NCBI GenBank assembly: GCA_016296065.1
Contig: JAEDKA010000001.1
Span: 124,001 to 188,000 of the forward strand
DNA length: 64,000 bases
DNA from: Kiritimatiellia bacterium
Lineage (GTDB): Bacteria > Verrucomicrobiota > Kiritimatiellia > RFP12 > UBA1067
Direction: 5' to 3'
The position numbers and the translations under genes are program-made. The notes beneath the pieces are model-generated. The model was not told where the DNA came from, did no database searches, and was given only the letters and a program-made list of their open reading frames with translations. The first letter of the stretch is position 1, and each line of letters starts with the position of its first letter. Below are positions 56,326-63,669 of the stretch, piece after piece.

Positions 56326-57894
56326 ATGAATAGACGTCAGTTCATAAAGTCCAGTCTCGCCTTCGGGTCGGCGGCTGCGGTTCCTGGCTTGTTCGCCGCC
56401 GTTTCTCCGACGGTGCGCAAGCTGGGGCTCGGCGAGCGCCCGACCGTTGGCATAATTGGCTTCGGTCCGCAGGGCAGGGCGCTTCTCGGACGGTTCCTGA
56501 GCCAGCCGGTCGTCGTTACACGCGTGTGCGACTGCGACAGGGCGCGTTGCGAGGACGCGCTCCGCCGCGCGCGAACGCACTACGAGAATAATCCAAATCT
56601 CGGCATTCCTCCGGACGCATGCCGCGCCGAGTCCGACTTCAGGAAGATCATCGAGGACCCGCAGGTCGACATGGTCTGCATTGCGACGCCGGACCACTGG
56701 CATGCGTACATGGTCGTCGAGGCGATGAAGCACGGCAAGGACGTGTTCTGTGAGAAGCCCCTCACATACAGCGTCGACGAGGCGCGCACCATAGTCGAGG
56801 TCGCCGAGAAGACTGGCCGCATCCTCCAGACCGGTTCGATGCAGCGCTCGAGCTTCGAGTTTCTCACGGCGTGCGAAATCGTCCGCAGCGGCATGATCGG
56901 CGACGTCAAGTACGTCGAGAACCAGTATGGAGGTCCGGCGAGCCCGCGGCGTCCCTACAAGAACATGCGCAACTGGGAGAAGGAGGGAGCGGAGAACAAG
57001 GACTGCGACTTCAAGATGTGGCTCGGTCCTGCGCCTGACGTCCCGTATTCCGACGAGCTCGCCCCGCGCGGCGTCCACCCGTTCTTCCCAGGCTTCTGGC
57101 GCGAAGACGACTTTTTCGGCTCGGGTGCGTGCGGAGACTGGGGCGCGCACCACATGGACATCGCGCAGTGGGGTACCGGACATGACGGCGACGGTCCGGT
57201 CAAGGTCATCGCCAGCACGGAGGCTCCGAGCGGCAGATGGGAGCAGGGCTTCCGGCGGCAGCGCGGCGTGCGGCTGGTCTATGCCGACGGACTCGAACTG
57301 CGCCATGTTGGCTCGACGCGCTGGGGAACGGTGTTCTTCGGCAGCCGCGGCATCGTCTGCGTCGACCGCGACCATTTTGCGATGTGGGCGGGCGACGCGA
57401 GTTCCATCCGGAACGACGAGAAGGTTCGCAAGGCTCTGAGCGACGGGACTTTCGACGGGCTTGAGAAGGTCGCCTACTACAACGGCAAGTACCGCGAGCG
57501 TGTGAACGGAGAGAACCGCGAGATCGACACCGGCACGGAACGGTACGGGCGCAATCTGTCCGAGGCGCTTGCGAAGGCGGCGGATTTCCTCGGCGTCAAG
57601 ATGTGTGACGACCGCCGGCTCGGCTACGACTTCAAGACGAAGCTGTACAAGAGCGACAACCACGTCAAGAACTTCGTTGACTGCTTCCTCGAGCGCAAGG
57701 AGCCTATCTGCAGCCACAACGTCGGGCCGTGGAGCTCGGTTCTGTGTCAGCTCCAGCACATGAGCTACGTCCACGACATCGGATTCGACTGGGATCCGGC
57801 GAAGATGACGTTCGCGAACGGGACGGGGAACGTCGAATGGCTGTCGCGGCGTGAGATACGTCCTTACACGGGCAGATTCAACGTGGAGGCATGA
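56326..57894 (+). CDS. Second exported Gfo/Idh/MocA-family oxidoreductase
   Basis: A 522-residue protein with a short twin-arginine leader (MNRRQFIKSSLAFGSAAAVPG). The Rossmann motif is GIIGFGPQGRALLG, followed by ATPDHWHAYMVVEAMKHGKD and the complete family motif CEKPLTYS with Lys144. The GDWGAHHMDIAQWG segment matches secreted Gfo/Idh proteins. It differs from the 5307 protein, so the two probably handle different sugars. Role: NAD(P)-dependent oxidation of a sugar, or GH109-like glycoside cleavage; not decidable here. It lies 51 bases after the GH2 gene and is followed by ThuA, a pairing common in PVC and Bacteroidetes genomes. Confidence 0.88.
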   Translation: MNRRQFIKSSLAFGSAAAVPGLFAAVSPTVRKLGLGERPTVGIIGFGPQGRALLGRFLSQPVVVTRVCDCDRARCEDALRRARTHYENNPNLGIPPDACRAESDFRKIIEDPQVDMVCIATPDHWHAYMVVEAMKHGKDVFCEKPLTYSVDEARTIVEVAEKTGRILQTGSMQRSSFEFLTACEIVRSGMIGDVKYVENQYGGPASPRRPYKNMRNWEKEGAENKDCDFKMWLGPAPDVPYSDELAPRGVHPFFPGFWREDDFFGSGACGDWGAHHMDIAQWGTGHDGDGPVKVIASTEAPSGRWEQGFRRQRGVRLVYADGLELRHVGSTRWGTVFFGSRGIVCVDRDHFAMWAGDASSIRNDEKVRKALSDGTFDGLEKVAYYNGKYRERVNGENREIDTGTERYGRNLSEALAKAADFLGVKMCDDRRLGYDFKTKLYKSDNHVKNFVDCFLERKEPICSHNVGPWSSVLCQLQHMSYVHDIGFDWDPAKMTFANGTGNVEWLSRREIRPYTGRFNVEA

Positions 57895-57899
57895 CTGAT

Positions 57900-58826
57900 A
57901 TGAGAAATCTGTTTTCGTCTGCCGTGTGCGCGGCTATCTGCGTCGCCGCCGAGTGTGCCCTTGGCGAGGTGTCGAGCGCGAAGGACCTGAAGCCCGAGTG
58001 GACGGCGAAGCTTGAAGGGCTCGTGGGCGGCGCGCTGCCCGGGAAGCCAACTGGGAAACGGCTTCTCGTGTTCTACCGCTGCGAGGGGTTCCGCCATTCG
58101 CAGAGCATAGCCGCCGGAAACGAGGCCATCCGCCTCGCGGCCGAAAAGGCGTCCGCCTGGCGCGTCGAGTTCTCAGAAGACTACGAATCGCTCCGTCCGG
58201 AGAGCCTTGAAAAGTACGATGCCGTGGTCCTGAACAACACGACGAACCTCAAGACGGAAAAGCACCGCCACGTTGCCCCGTCGCTCGTTGAGTTCGTGAA
58301 GTACGGGAAGGGCCTTGCCGTCGTGCATTCGGGCGACGACGGATTCAGCGAGGCGCCAGACATCCTCTACATGATCGGAGGCAGGTTCTGCGGCCATCCG
58401 TGGCACGGCGGAGGGACCTGGCGCTTCAAGGTGGAAGATCCCGGGAGCCCGCTCGCGAAGATGTTCCCGAAGGACGGCTTCTCGTTCTCCGACGAGATAT
58501 ACATGCAGGCCGCGCCGTACTTCTCGCGCCAGGCGCAGCACATCCTCGTGTCCCTCGACCTCACGGAGGAGAAGACCGCCGAAGCGCTTGAAAAGAGCCG
58601 CGACAGGCGGCGGCCGGACGGAGACTACGCCGTCGCCTGGGTGCGCAGGTTCGGGAAGGGCCGCGTGTTCTACACTTCGTTCGGACACGACCAGCGCGCG
58701 TGGCTTGACGGAATGACGCTTTCGCACATCTTCGGCGGCATACAGTACGCGCTCGGCGATCTCGGAGCGGACGACAGACCGTCCGCTCCCCAATTCATCG
58801 ATCCGCCGAAGGCGGCGGCCAAGTAG
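57900..58826 (+). CDS. ThuA-domain protein (trehalose-utilisation family), secreted
   Basis: A 308-residue protein. Two starts are possible: ATG at 57891, overlapping the previous stop, and ATG at 57900. The latter is chosen because GGAGG lies 10 bases before it and only one base before the former; both leave a signal-like N terminus (MRNLFSSAVCAAICVAAE). The ThuA fold, related to class I glutamine amidotransferases, is visible as LLVFYRCEGFRHS, VVLNNTTNLKTEKH, GKGLAVVHSGDD, GGRFCGHPWHGGG and GRVFYTSFGHDQRAW. Family members are linked with oxidised (3-keto) disaccharides, fitting the Gfo/Idh gene just upstream. Biochemical role uncertain. Confidence 0.87.
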   Translation: MRNLFSSAVCAAICVAAECALGEVSSAKDLKPEWTAKLEGLVGGALPGKPTGKRLLVFYRCEGFRHSQSIAAGNEAIRLAAEKASAWRVEFSEDYESLRPESLEKYDAVVLNNTTNLKTEKHRHVAPSLVEFVKYGKGLAVVHSGDDGFSEAPDILYMIGGRFCGHPWHGGGTWRFKVEDPGSPLAKMFPKDGFSFSDEIYMQAAPYFSRQAQHILVSLDLTEEKTAEALEKSRDRRRPDGDYAVAWVRRFGKGRVFYTSFGHDQRAWLDGMTLSHIFGGIQYALGDLGADDRPSAPQFIDPPKAAAK

Positions 58827-58840
58827 TCGCCCGCCTTTTT
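58809..58840 (+). terminator. Probable intrinsic terminator after ThuA
   Basis: Arms AAGGCGG (58809-58815) and CCGCCTT (58831-58837) form a 7-bp stem with a 15-base loop, followed by a run of five T (58836-58840). The stem overlaps the last codons of the ThuA gene. It separates that unit from the promoter at 58856. Confidence 0.5.
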
Positions 58841-58852
58841 GTCGCACTGTTA

Positions 58853-58861
58853 TGATATAAT
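58853..58861 (+). promoter_or_regulatory. Extended -10 promoter of the second GH99-like/GH43 gene
   Basis: TGATATAAT (hexamer 58856-58861) sits 6 bases before the ATG at 58868, so the transcript is probably leaderless. The 23-bp direct repeat of the other six promoters is absent here. Confidence 0.6.
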
Positions 58862-58867
58862 AATGCC

Positions 58868-61051
58868 ATGAAAAAGCTCAACTTGTTCTTCGCAGTATCT
58901 CTTGTCTCCCTCTTTGCGATTCCTGCGTTCAGCGGTCCGCGCCATGCGGGGAATCCTGTGTATCCGACTTATGACGGACGCGTCATGGCCGGGTATCAGG
59001 GATGGTTCCACAACCGCTCTGGCGGCGTGATGTATCCGAACGAGGAGTCGGTGCGAATCGACATGTGGCCGGACGTCTCGGAGTACGAGAAGACGTATCC
59101 GACGGGGCTCAAGCTCTCCAACGGAGAGGGGGCGCGCTTCTTCTGCTCGGATGACGAATCGACTGTCGAGACGCATTTCAGGTGGATGGAGGAGTATGGA
59201 CTGGACGGCGTTTTCCTCCAGCGCTTCTTCGGTAACGCCACGAAGAAAACGAAGGAGGCGCGCGAGGAGTCTGTTACGGTGATCCGCCATTCGCTCAAGG
59301 CCGCCCAGCGCCATTCCCGCGCGATTTCGATAATGTACGACCTCTCGGGCCTGAAGCCCGGACGCGACGACTGCATGAAGCTCGTAGACGACTGGAAGTT
59401 CCTTGTGGACGAAGTCAAGGTGACGAGCTACGGCGAGCGCAACATGTACCTCCACCACCGCGGGAAGCCACTTGTCGTGATCTGGGGCGTCGGCTTCCCG
59501 GACCGTCCGTACTCGATCCGCGACATCAAGTTGGCGGAGTTCATGGACTTCCTCAAGAACGACCCGGAGTACGGCGGATGCAGCGTGATGCTCGGCGTTC
59601 CGACGAACTGGCGGGCGCTTGACCATGACTGCGTGAAGGATGGCTATCTTCATGAGCTGATCAAGAAGGCCGATCTCGTGATGCCGTGGATGGTGGGTCG
59701 CTTCTCCTCGCTTGACCGCAACGTCATGAACCGCTACCGCGACATCGTGTCGAAGGACATTGCGTGGTGCAAGGATGCTGGCGTCGACTATGTCCCGCTC
59801 GTGTATCCCGGCTTCAGCTGGTACAACCTGAGCCGCAGGGAAAAGGGCCTCACGCCGTCTCCGGTGGAGGTGATTCCGCGTCAGGGCGGAAAGTTCTACT
59901 GGGGCCTCGTCGAGAACGCCGTCGCGGCCGGCGCGAAGTCGCTCTATGTCGCGATGTTCGACGAGGTGAACGAGGGGACGGCGATCTTCAAGGTCACGGA
60001 CGCGCCTCCTGTCGGAAAAACCGTCCAGTTCGCCGACATGGACGGTCAGCCCACGGACCACTACCTGTTTCTTACCGGCGAGGCGGGGAGGCTTCTCCGC
60101 GGCGAACGCAAGCCGCTGCCGGCGGGCGAGATTCCGATCCGCACCTTCAGGTACGAAGGCAATCCGTTCGCAACGCACTACTACTTCGCCGACCCCTCGG
60201 CGCACGTGTGGAACGGTAGGCTCTACGTCTATCCGTCGCACGACATCGATCCGCCGCGCGGATGCGACCTGATGGACCGCTATCACGTTCTTTCTACGGA
60301 CGACATGGCCAACTGGATCGACCACGGCGAGTTCATGCGCGCGAGCGACGTCGAGTGGGGGCGTCCCGAAGGCGGATTCATGTGGGCGCCCGACTGCGCG
60401 TACAGGGACGGCAAGTACTACTTCTACTTCCCGCATCCGTCGGAATCGCGCTGGAACGACAGCTGGCTCATCGGCGTCGCGGTTAGCGACCGTCCGGACG
60501 GAGGGTTCAGGAACGTGGGGACTGTCCCCGGGCTTGGCGGATTCGCGATGATAGATCCGTGCGTGTTCACGGACAACGACGGCAAGAGCTACATCTACGC
60601 CGGCGGCGGCGCGAAGATGGTCGGCGCGAAGCTCAAGGACAACATGGTCGAGCTCGACGGAGAGGCGAAGCCGATGGAGGGGCTGGAGGACTTCCATGAA
60701 GGTCCGTGGGTGTTCCGCCGCGGCGAGTGGTACTACCTCATGTACCCCGACAACCACGAGGAGCCGGGCGTGGGTGGACAGAACCGCCAGCACTACTGCA
60801 TGTCGCGGAATCCGCTGGGACCCTGGGAGCACAAGGGCGTGATCCTCGAGTCGACGGGATGCGACACGAGCCACGGCTCGATAGTCGAGTTCAAGGGCCA
60901 GTGGTACATCTTCTACCACAACCGTGTCCTTTCCGGACGCGGCAACCTGAGGACGCTGTGTTATGACAGGCTCTACTTCAACGATGATGGAACAATCCGC
61001 CCCGTGAAGCAGACCCGCCGCGAGCGCCAGCCGTTCTGGAAGGGAAAATAA
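58868..61051 (+). CDS. GH99/GH71-like endo-glycosidase fused to GH43, copy 2
   Basis: A 727-residue secreted protein (MKKLNLFFAVSLVSLFAIPAFS leader) and paralogue of the 44652 gene. The N-terminal GH71/99-like half keeps the same motifs (GYQGWFHN, HFRWMEEYGLDGVFLQRF, MFDEVNEGTAIFK) but has many amino-acid and silent differences, including a two-residue insertion near residue 135. The GH43 half (Asp442, Glu611 as base and acid) is identical in protein and, in all parts compared, in DNA to the first copy. No ribosome-binding site; leaderless start likely. It forms a unit with the GH30 gene 15 bases downstream. Confidence 0.85.
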   Translation: MKKLNLFFAVSLVSLFAIPAFSGPRHAGNPVYPTYDGRVMAGYQGWFHNRSGGVMYPNEESVRIDMWPDVSEYEKTYPTGLKLSNGEGARFFCSDDESTVETHFRWMEEYGLDGVFLQRFFGNATKKTKEAREESVTVIRHSLKAAQRHSRAISIMYDLSGLKPGRDDCMKLVDDWKFLVDEVKVTSYGERNMYLHHRGKPLVVIWGVGFPDRPYSIRDIKLAEFMDFLKNDPEYGGCSVMLGVPTNWRALDHDCVKDGYLHELIKKADLVMPWMVGRFSSLDRNVMNRYRDIVSKDIAWCKDAGVDYVPLVYPGFSWYNLSRREKGLTPSPVEVIPRQGGKFYWGLVENAVAAGAKSLYVAMFDEVNEGTAIFKVTDAPPVGKTVQFADMDGQPTDHYLFLTGEAGRLLRGERKPLPAGEIPIRTFRYEGNPFATHYYFADPSAHVWNGRLYVYPSHDIDPPRGCDLMDRYHVLSTDDMANWIDHGEFMRASDVEWGRPEGGFMWAPDCAYRDGKYYFYFPHPSESRWNDSWLIGVAVSDRPDGGFRNVGTVPGLGGFAMIDPCVFTDNDGKSYIYAGGGAKMVGAKLKDNMVELDGEAKPMEGLEDFHEGPWVFRRGEWYYLMYPDNHEEPGVGGQNRQHYCMSRNPLGPWEHKGVILESTGCDTSHGSIVEFKGQWYIFYHNRVLSGRGNLRTLCYDRLYFNDDGTIRPVKQTRRERQPFWKGK
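60158..61044 (+). repeat. 887-bp identical tract, copy 2 (partner 45936-46822)
   Basis: Second copy of the identical tract. Identity begins at the codons for GNPFATHYY and stops 7 bases before the stop codon (GGGAAAATAA here, GGGCAGATAG in copy 1). Confidence 0.85.
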
Positions 61052-61066
61052 AATAAGGGCACGATC

Positions 61067-62485
61067 ATGAGGAAAATAGCTTTCGCAGGAATACTCGTTG
61101 TCGCAGGCCCGGCCTTTGCGGCAACTGGCATGGAATTCACGTCCACCACCTTCACCGAACGCTGGCGAGACGGGGCGGCGTCCGTGGTGCCGGGTAAGGC
61201 CGCTGACGCCGACCTCAAGATCGACCTTGCGGCGACGGACCAGACGGTTCTCGGGTTCGGCGTGTGCGCGAGCGAGCTCAGCTGGAACTCGCTCTCCGCG
61301 CTGAGCGAGGCGGACAGAAAGGCGATTCTAGACGAGATTTTCTCGAAGGACGGCGGTGCGTTCTCGGTGATCCGCACGCCCATCGGCGCGAGCGACTTCT
61401 CTGCGGACTACTACTCATACTCCGAGACGCCCGGCGACTTCGCGATGGAGAAGTTTTCGATTGAGCGCGACCGCAAGGCGCTGTTGCCGCTTTTGAAGGA
61501 GATCCTCTCGAGGAACGACGGAACGTTCAAGGTATGGGCGTCGCCGTGGTGTCCGCCGCTCTGGATGAAGAAATCCGGCGCGTACGCGTCCAAGCCCCAG
61601 ACCGACCCGACGTGGCCGAAGAACGACTGCTCGCCGGCGCAGCAGGTTCATGAGGGCGAAGACGGCTTCATCTGCGACGACGCGCATTTCGCTGCGTATG
61701 CGAAGTACTTCAGGAAGTACGTAGACGCATACCGCGCCGAGGGCGTGCCGGTGTGGATGGTGATGCCGCAGAACGAGTTCAACAGCGACCAGGTGTTTCC
61801 GAGCTGCACGTGGCAGGCGAAGTCGCTTGCGACGTTCGTCGGCAAATACCTCGGCCCCGCGCTTGAGGGAAGCGGTACGGAGCTTTATTTCGGAACGATG
61901 GAGCGTCCGTCGTTCGAGATGGCGCGCACTGTCCTCGACGATCCAGACTGCCGCAGATACCTGAAGGGCGCGGGCTTCCAGTGGGCCGGGAAGGGCGCGA
62001 TCGGGAAGGTCCGAGAGATGTATCCAGGGCTCACGCTCATGCAGACGGAACAGGAATGCGGCGACGGACGCAACGACTGGAATCATGCGCGCCACTCGTG
62101 GGAGCTGATGAGGCACTACTTCCGCTGCGGCGTCTCGTACTACTGCTACTGGAACCTCTCGCTCGTCGACAACGCGATGAGTCGCTGGGGTTGGAGGCAG
62201 AACTCGCTCGTAAGCGTCGTGCCGGCAGAGCGCTCCTTCACGTGGAACGTCGAGTATCACGTGCTCAAGCAGCTGAGCCACTACGTGAAGCGCGGCGCGC
62301 GTCGGCTGAAGACGGCGGAAGGCGACTGGCTCGCGTTTGCGAATCCCGACGGATCTGTCGTCGTTGCGTTCGGGAACGCGGGTCCCGCGCGCAAGGCTAC
62401 GGTTGCAGTCGGAGAAAAGTCGTGGACGGTTACGCTTCCGGCCGATTCCGTCTCGACGCTCCTGCTGCCGTCTAGCGAGCGGTGA
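61067..62485 (+). CDS. Secreted GH30 glycosidase
   Basis: A 472-residue protein with a signal peptide (MRKIAFAGILVVAGPAFAA). The GH30 barrel is recognisable from FGVCASELSWNSLSALSE, VIRTPIGASDFS, VWASPWCPPLWMK, acid/base Glu237 in VMPQNEFNSD and a nucleophile region TEQECGDG (Glu328, or Glu330). It ends with the family's beta-sandwich (FANPDGSVVVAFGNAG). Members include beta-glucosidases, beta-1,6-glucanases, xylanases and fucosidases; the subfamily is not evident. It is the last gene of the carbohydrate region, 195 bases before rpmJ. Confidence 0.92.
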   Translation: MRKIAFAGILVVAGPAFAATGMEFTSTTFTERWRDGAASVVPGKAADADLKIDLAATDQTVLGFGVCASELSWNSLSALSEADRKAILDEIFSKDGGAFSVIRTPIGASDFSADYYSYSETPGDFAMEKFSIERDRKALLPLLKEILSRNDGTFKVWASPWCPPLWMKKSGAYASKPQTDPTWPKNDCSPAQQVHEGEDGFICDDAHFAAYAKYFRKYVDAYRAEGVPVWMVMPQNEFNSDQVFPSCTWQAKSLATFVGKYLGPALEGSGTELYFGTMERPSFEMARTVLDDPDCRRYLKGAGFQWAGKGAIGKVREMYPGLTLMQTEQECGDGRNDWNHARHSWELMRHYFRCGVSYYCYWNLSLVDNAMSRWGWRQNSLVSVVPAERSFTWNVEYHVLKQLSHYVKRGARRLKTAEGDWLAFANPDGSVVVAFGNAGPARKATVAVGEKSWTVTLPADSVSTLLLPSSER

Positions 62486-62613
62486 TATCATGCGGATGCC
62501 GAGCCTCGGCTGACCTTGTCGGATTTGCAGTGCCCGTTGGGTGCCGCATCGGCCGCCGGAGTTCCCATTTTCCGCCGTTCAGGGACAAATTACAATTATT
62601 TTAACTTACCCCC

Positions 62614-62643
62614 TTGCGCGGTTGGCACGGAATTTGCTATAAT
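62614..62643 (+). promoter_or_regulatory. Promoter of the ribosomal alpha operon
   Basis: TTGCGC (62614-62619), an 18-base spacer and an extended -10 (TGCTATAAT, hexamer 62638-62643). It lies 37 bases before the rpmJ ATG. It lacks the 23-bp direct repeat. Confidence 0.65.
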
Positions 62644-62680
62644 ATCCGCTCATTCGACCACTCAAAAGAGTAAAAAACAC

Positions 62681-62794
62681 ATGAAAGTACGTAGTTCCGT
62701 TCGTCGCATTTGCGAGAACTGCCGCATCGTCCGCCGCAAGGGCGTGGTGCGCGTGATCTGCACAAACCCGCGCCACAAGCAGCGCCAGGGATAA
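62681..62794 (+). CDS. rpmJ: 50S ribosomal protein L36
   Basis: A 37-residue protein, the usual L36 length, with the zinc-binding set Cys11, Cys14, Cys27 and His32 of the zinc-bearing form (CENC ... ICTNPRH). It binds 23S rRNA late in large-subunit assembly. AAAGAG upstream of the ATG is a weak ribosome-binding site. First gene of an rpmJ-rpsM-rpsK-rpsD operon. The secY-map-infA genes that usually precede it in many bacteria are not here. Confidence 0.97.
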   Translation: MKVRSSVRRICENCRIVRRKGVVRVICTNPRHKQRQG

Positions 62795-62813
62795 GAAAGA
62801 GGTAAACAAAACT

Positions 62814-63194
62814 ATGCCTAGACTGATGGGTGTGGATATTCCGGGCAAGAAGCACATTCGCTTCGCGCTCCGCTATATTCACGGAATTGGGCCGAAGCGC
62901 GCCGATGACGTGCTTGCGGCGGTGAACGTCGACCCGATGAAGAAGGCCGACGACGTTACTCAGGACGAGATCCACGCGATCACGACTTTCATCCAGGACC
63001 ACTACCGTGTCGAGGGTGATCTCCGCCGCGAGGTTTCGCAGAACATCCGCCGTCTGATCCAGATCGGTTCTTATCGCGGAACACGTCACAAGAAGGGGCT
63101 TCCCGTGCGCGGCCAGCGCACCAAGACGAACGCTCGCACCCGCAAGGGCGGCAAGCGCGTCTCGATCGCGATGCCCAAGCAGGCCGGCCGGTAA
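62814..63194 (+). CDS. rpsM: 30S ribosomal protein S13
   Basis: A 126-residue protein of normal S13 length. Typical segments are RLMGVDIPGKKHIRFAL, YIHGIG, a helix-two-turn-helix middle and the basic tail HKKGLPVRGQRT ... RTRKG that contacts tRNA and 16S rRNA in the head of the small subunit. An AGAGG site precedes it; 19 bases after rpmJ. Confidence 0.98.
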   Translation: MPRLMGVDIPGKKHIRFALRYIHGIGPKRADDVLAAVNVDPMKKADDVTQDEIHAITTFIQDHYRVEGDLRREVSQNIRRLIQIGSYRGTRHKKGLPVRGQRTKTNARTRKGGKRVSIAMPKQAGR

Positions 63195-63208
63195 GGGGGT
63201 AACTTAAG

Positions 63209-63667
63209 ATGGCAGAAGAAATCAAGAAGGAAGCCGCTCCGGCCGAGGCACCCGTCTCCGCTCCTGCGGCCGAGGGCGCCGAGGGCGATGCTGTCGCCAA
63301 GGCGAAGAAGAGCGGCAAGTCGATTCCCGCTGGAATCGCGTTCATCCGCTCCACTTTCAACAACACTCAGGTCTCCATCGCCGATGCGCGCGGCGGCGTG
63401 ATCTCGTGGAGCTCGGCCGGCAAGGCGGGCTTCAAGGGCAGCCGTAAGTCCACGGCGTTTGCCGCGACGATGGTCGCGCAGGACGCCGCCAGGGTCGCGG
63501 TCGCGAAGGGCATGCACGAGTGCGAAGTCAGGATGCAGGGCGCAGGAGCCGGCCGCGAGAGCGCGGTCCGCGCGATCCAGGCGGCTGGCATTCGCGTCAC
63601 TCAGATCACGGACACCACGCCGGTTCCGCACAACGGCTGCCGTGCCCGCAAGCGCAGGAGGGTCTAA
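63209..63667 (+). CDS. rpsK: 30S ribosomal protein S11 with an N-terminal extension
   Basis: A 152-residue protein; S11 is usually near 129. The conserved core starts at about residue 40 (GIAFIRSTFNNTQVSIAD, WSSAGKAGFKGSRKSTAFAA, TDTTPVPHNGCRARKRRRV) and lines the platform of the small subunit. The first 38 or so residues are an Ala/Glu/Pro-rich low-complexity extension (EEIKKEAAPAEAPVSAPAAE). The start at 63209 follows a GGGGG/TAAG-rich site; a later start would leave no good ATG. Part of the alpha operon. Confidence 0.97.
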   Translation: MAEEIKKEAAPAEAPVSAPAAEGAEGDAVAKAKKSGKSIPAGIAFIRSTFNNTQVSIADARGGVISWSSAGKAGFKGSRKSTAFAATMVAQDAARVAVAKGMHECEVRMQGAGAGRESAVRAIQAAGIRVTQITDTTPVPHNGCRARKRRRV

Positions 63668-63669
63668 TC

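Noticed and set aside
58820..58861. A seventh copy of the direct-repeat operator before 58868
   Set aside because: At the expected register (about 58797-58833) there is no TGCGC...TTCAC match; only the extended -10 is shared.
62498..62510. GCCGAGCCTCGGC as terminator of the GH30 gene
   Set aside because: A small 5-bp stem without a following T run; too weak.
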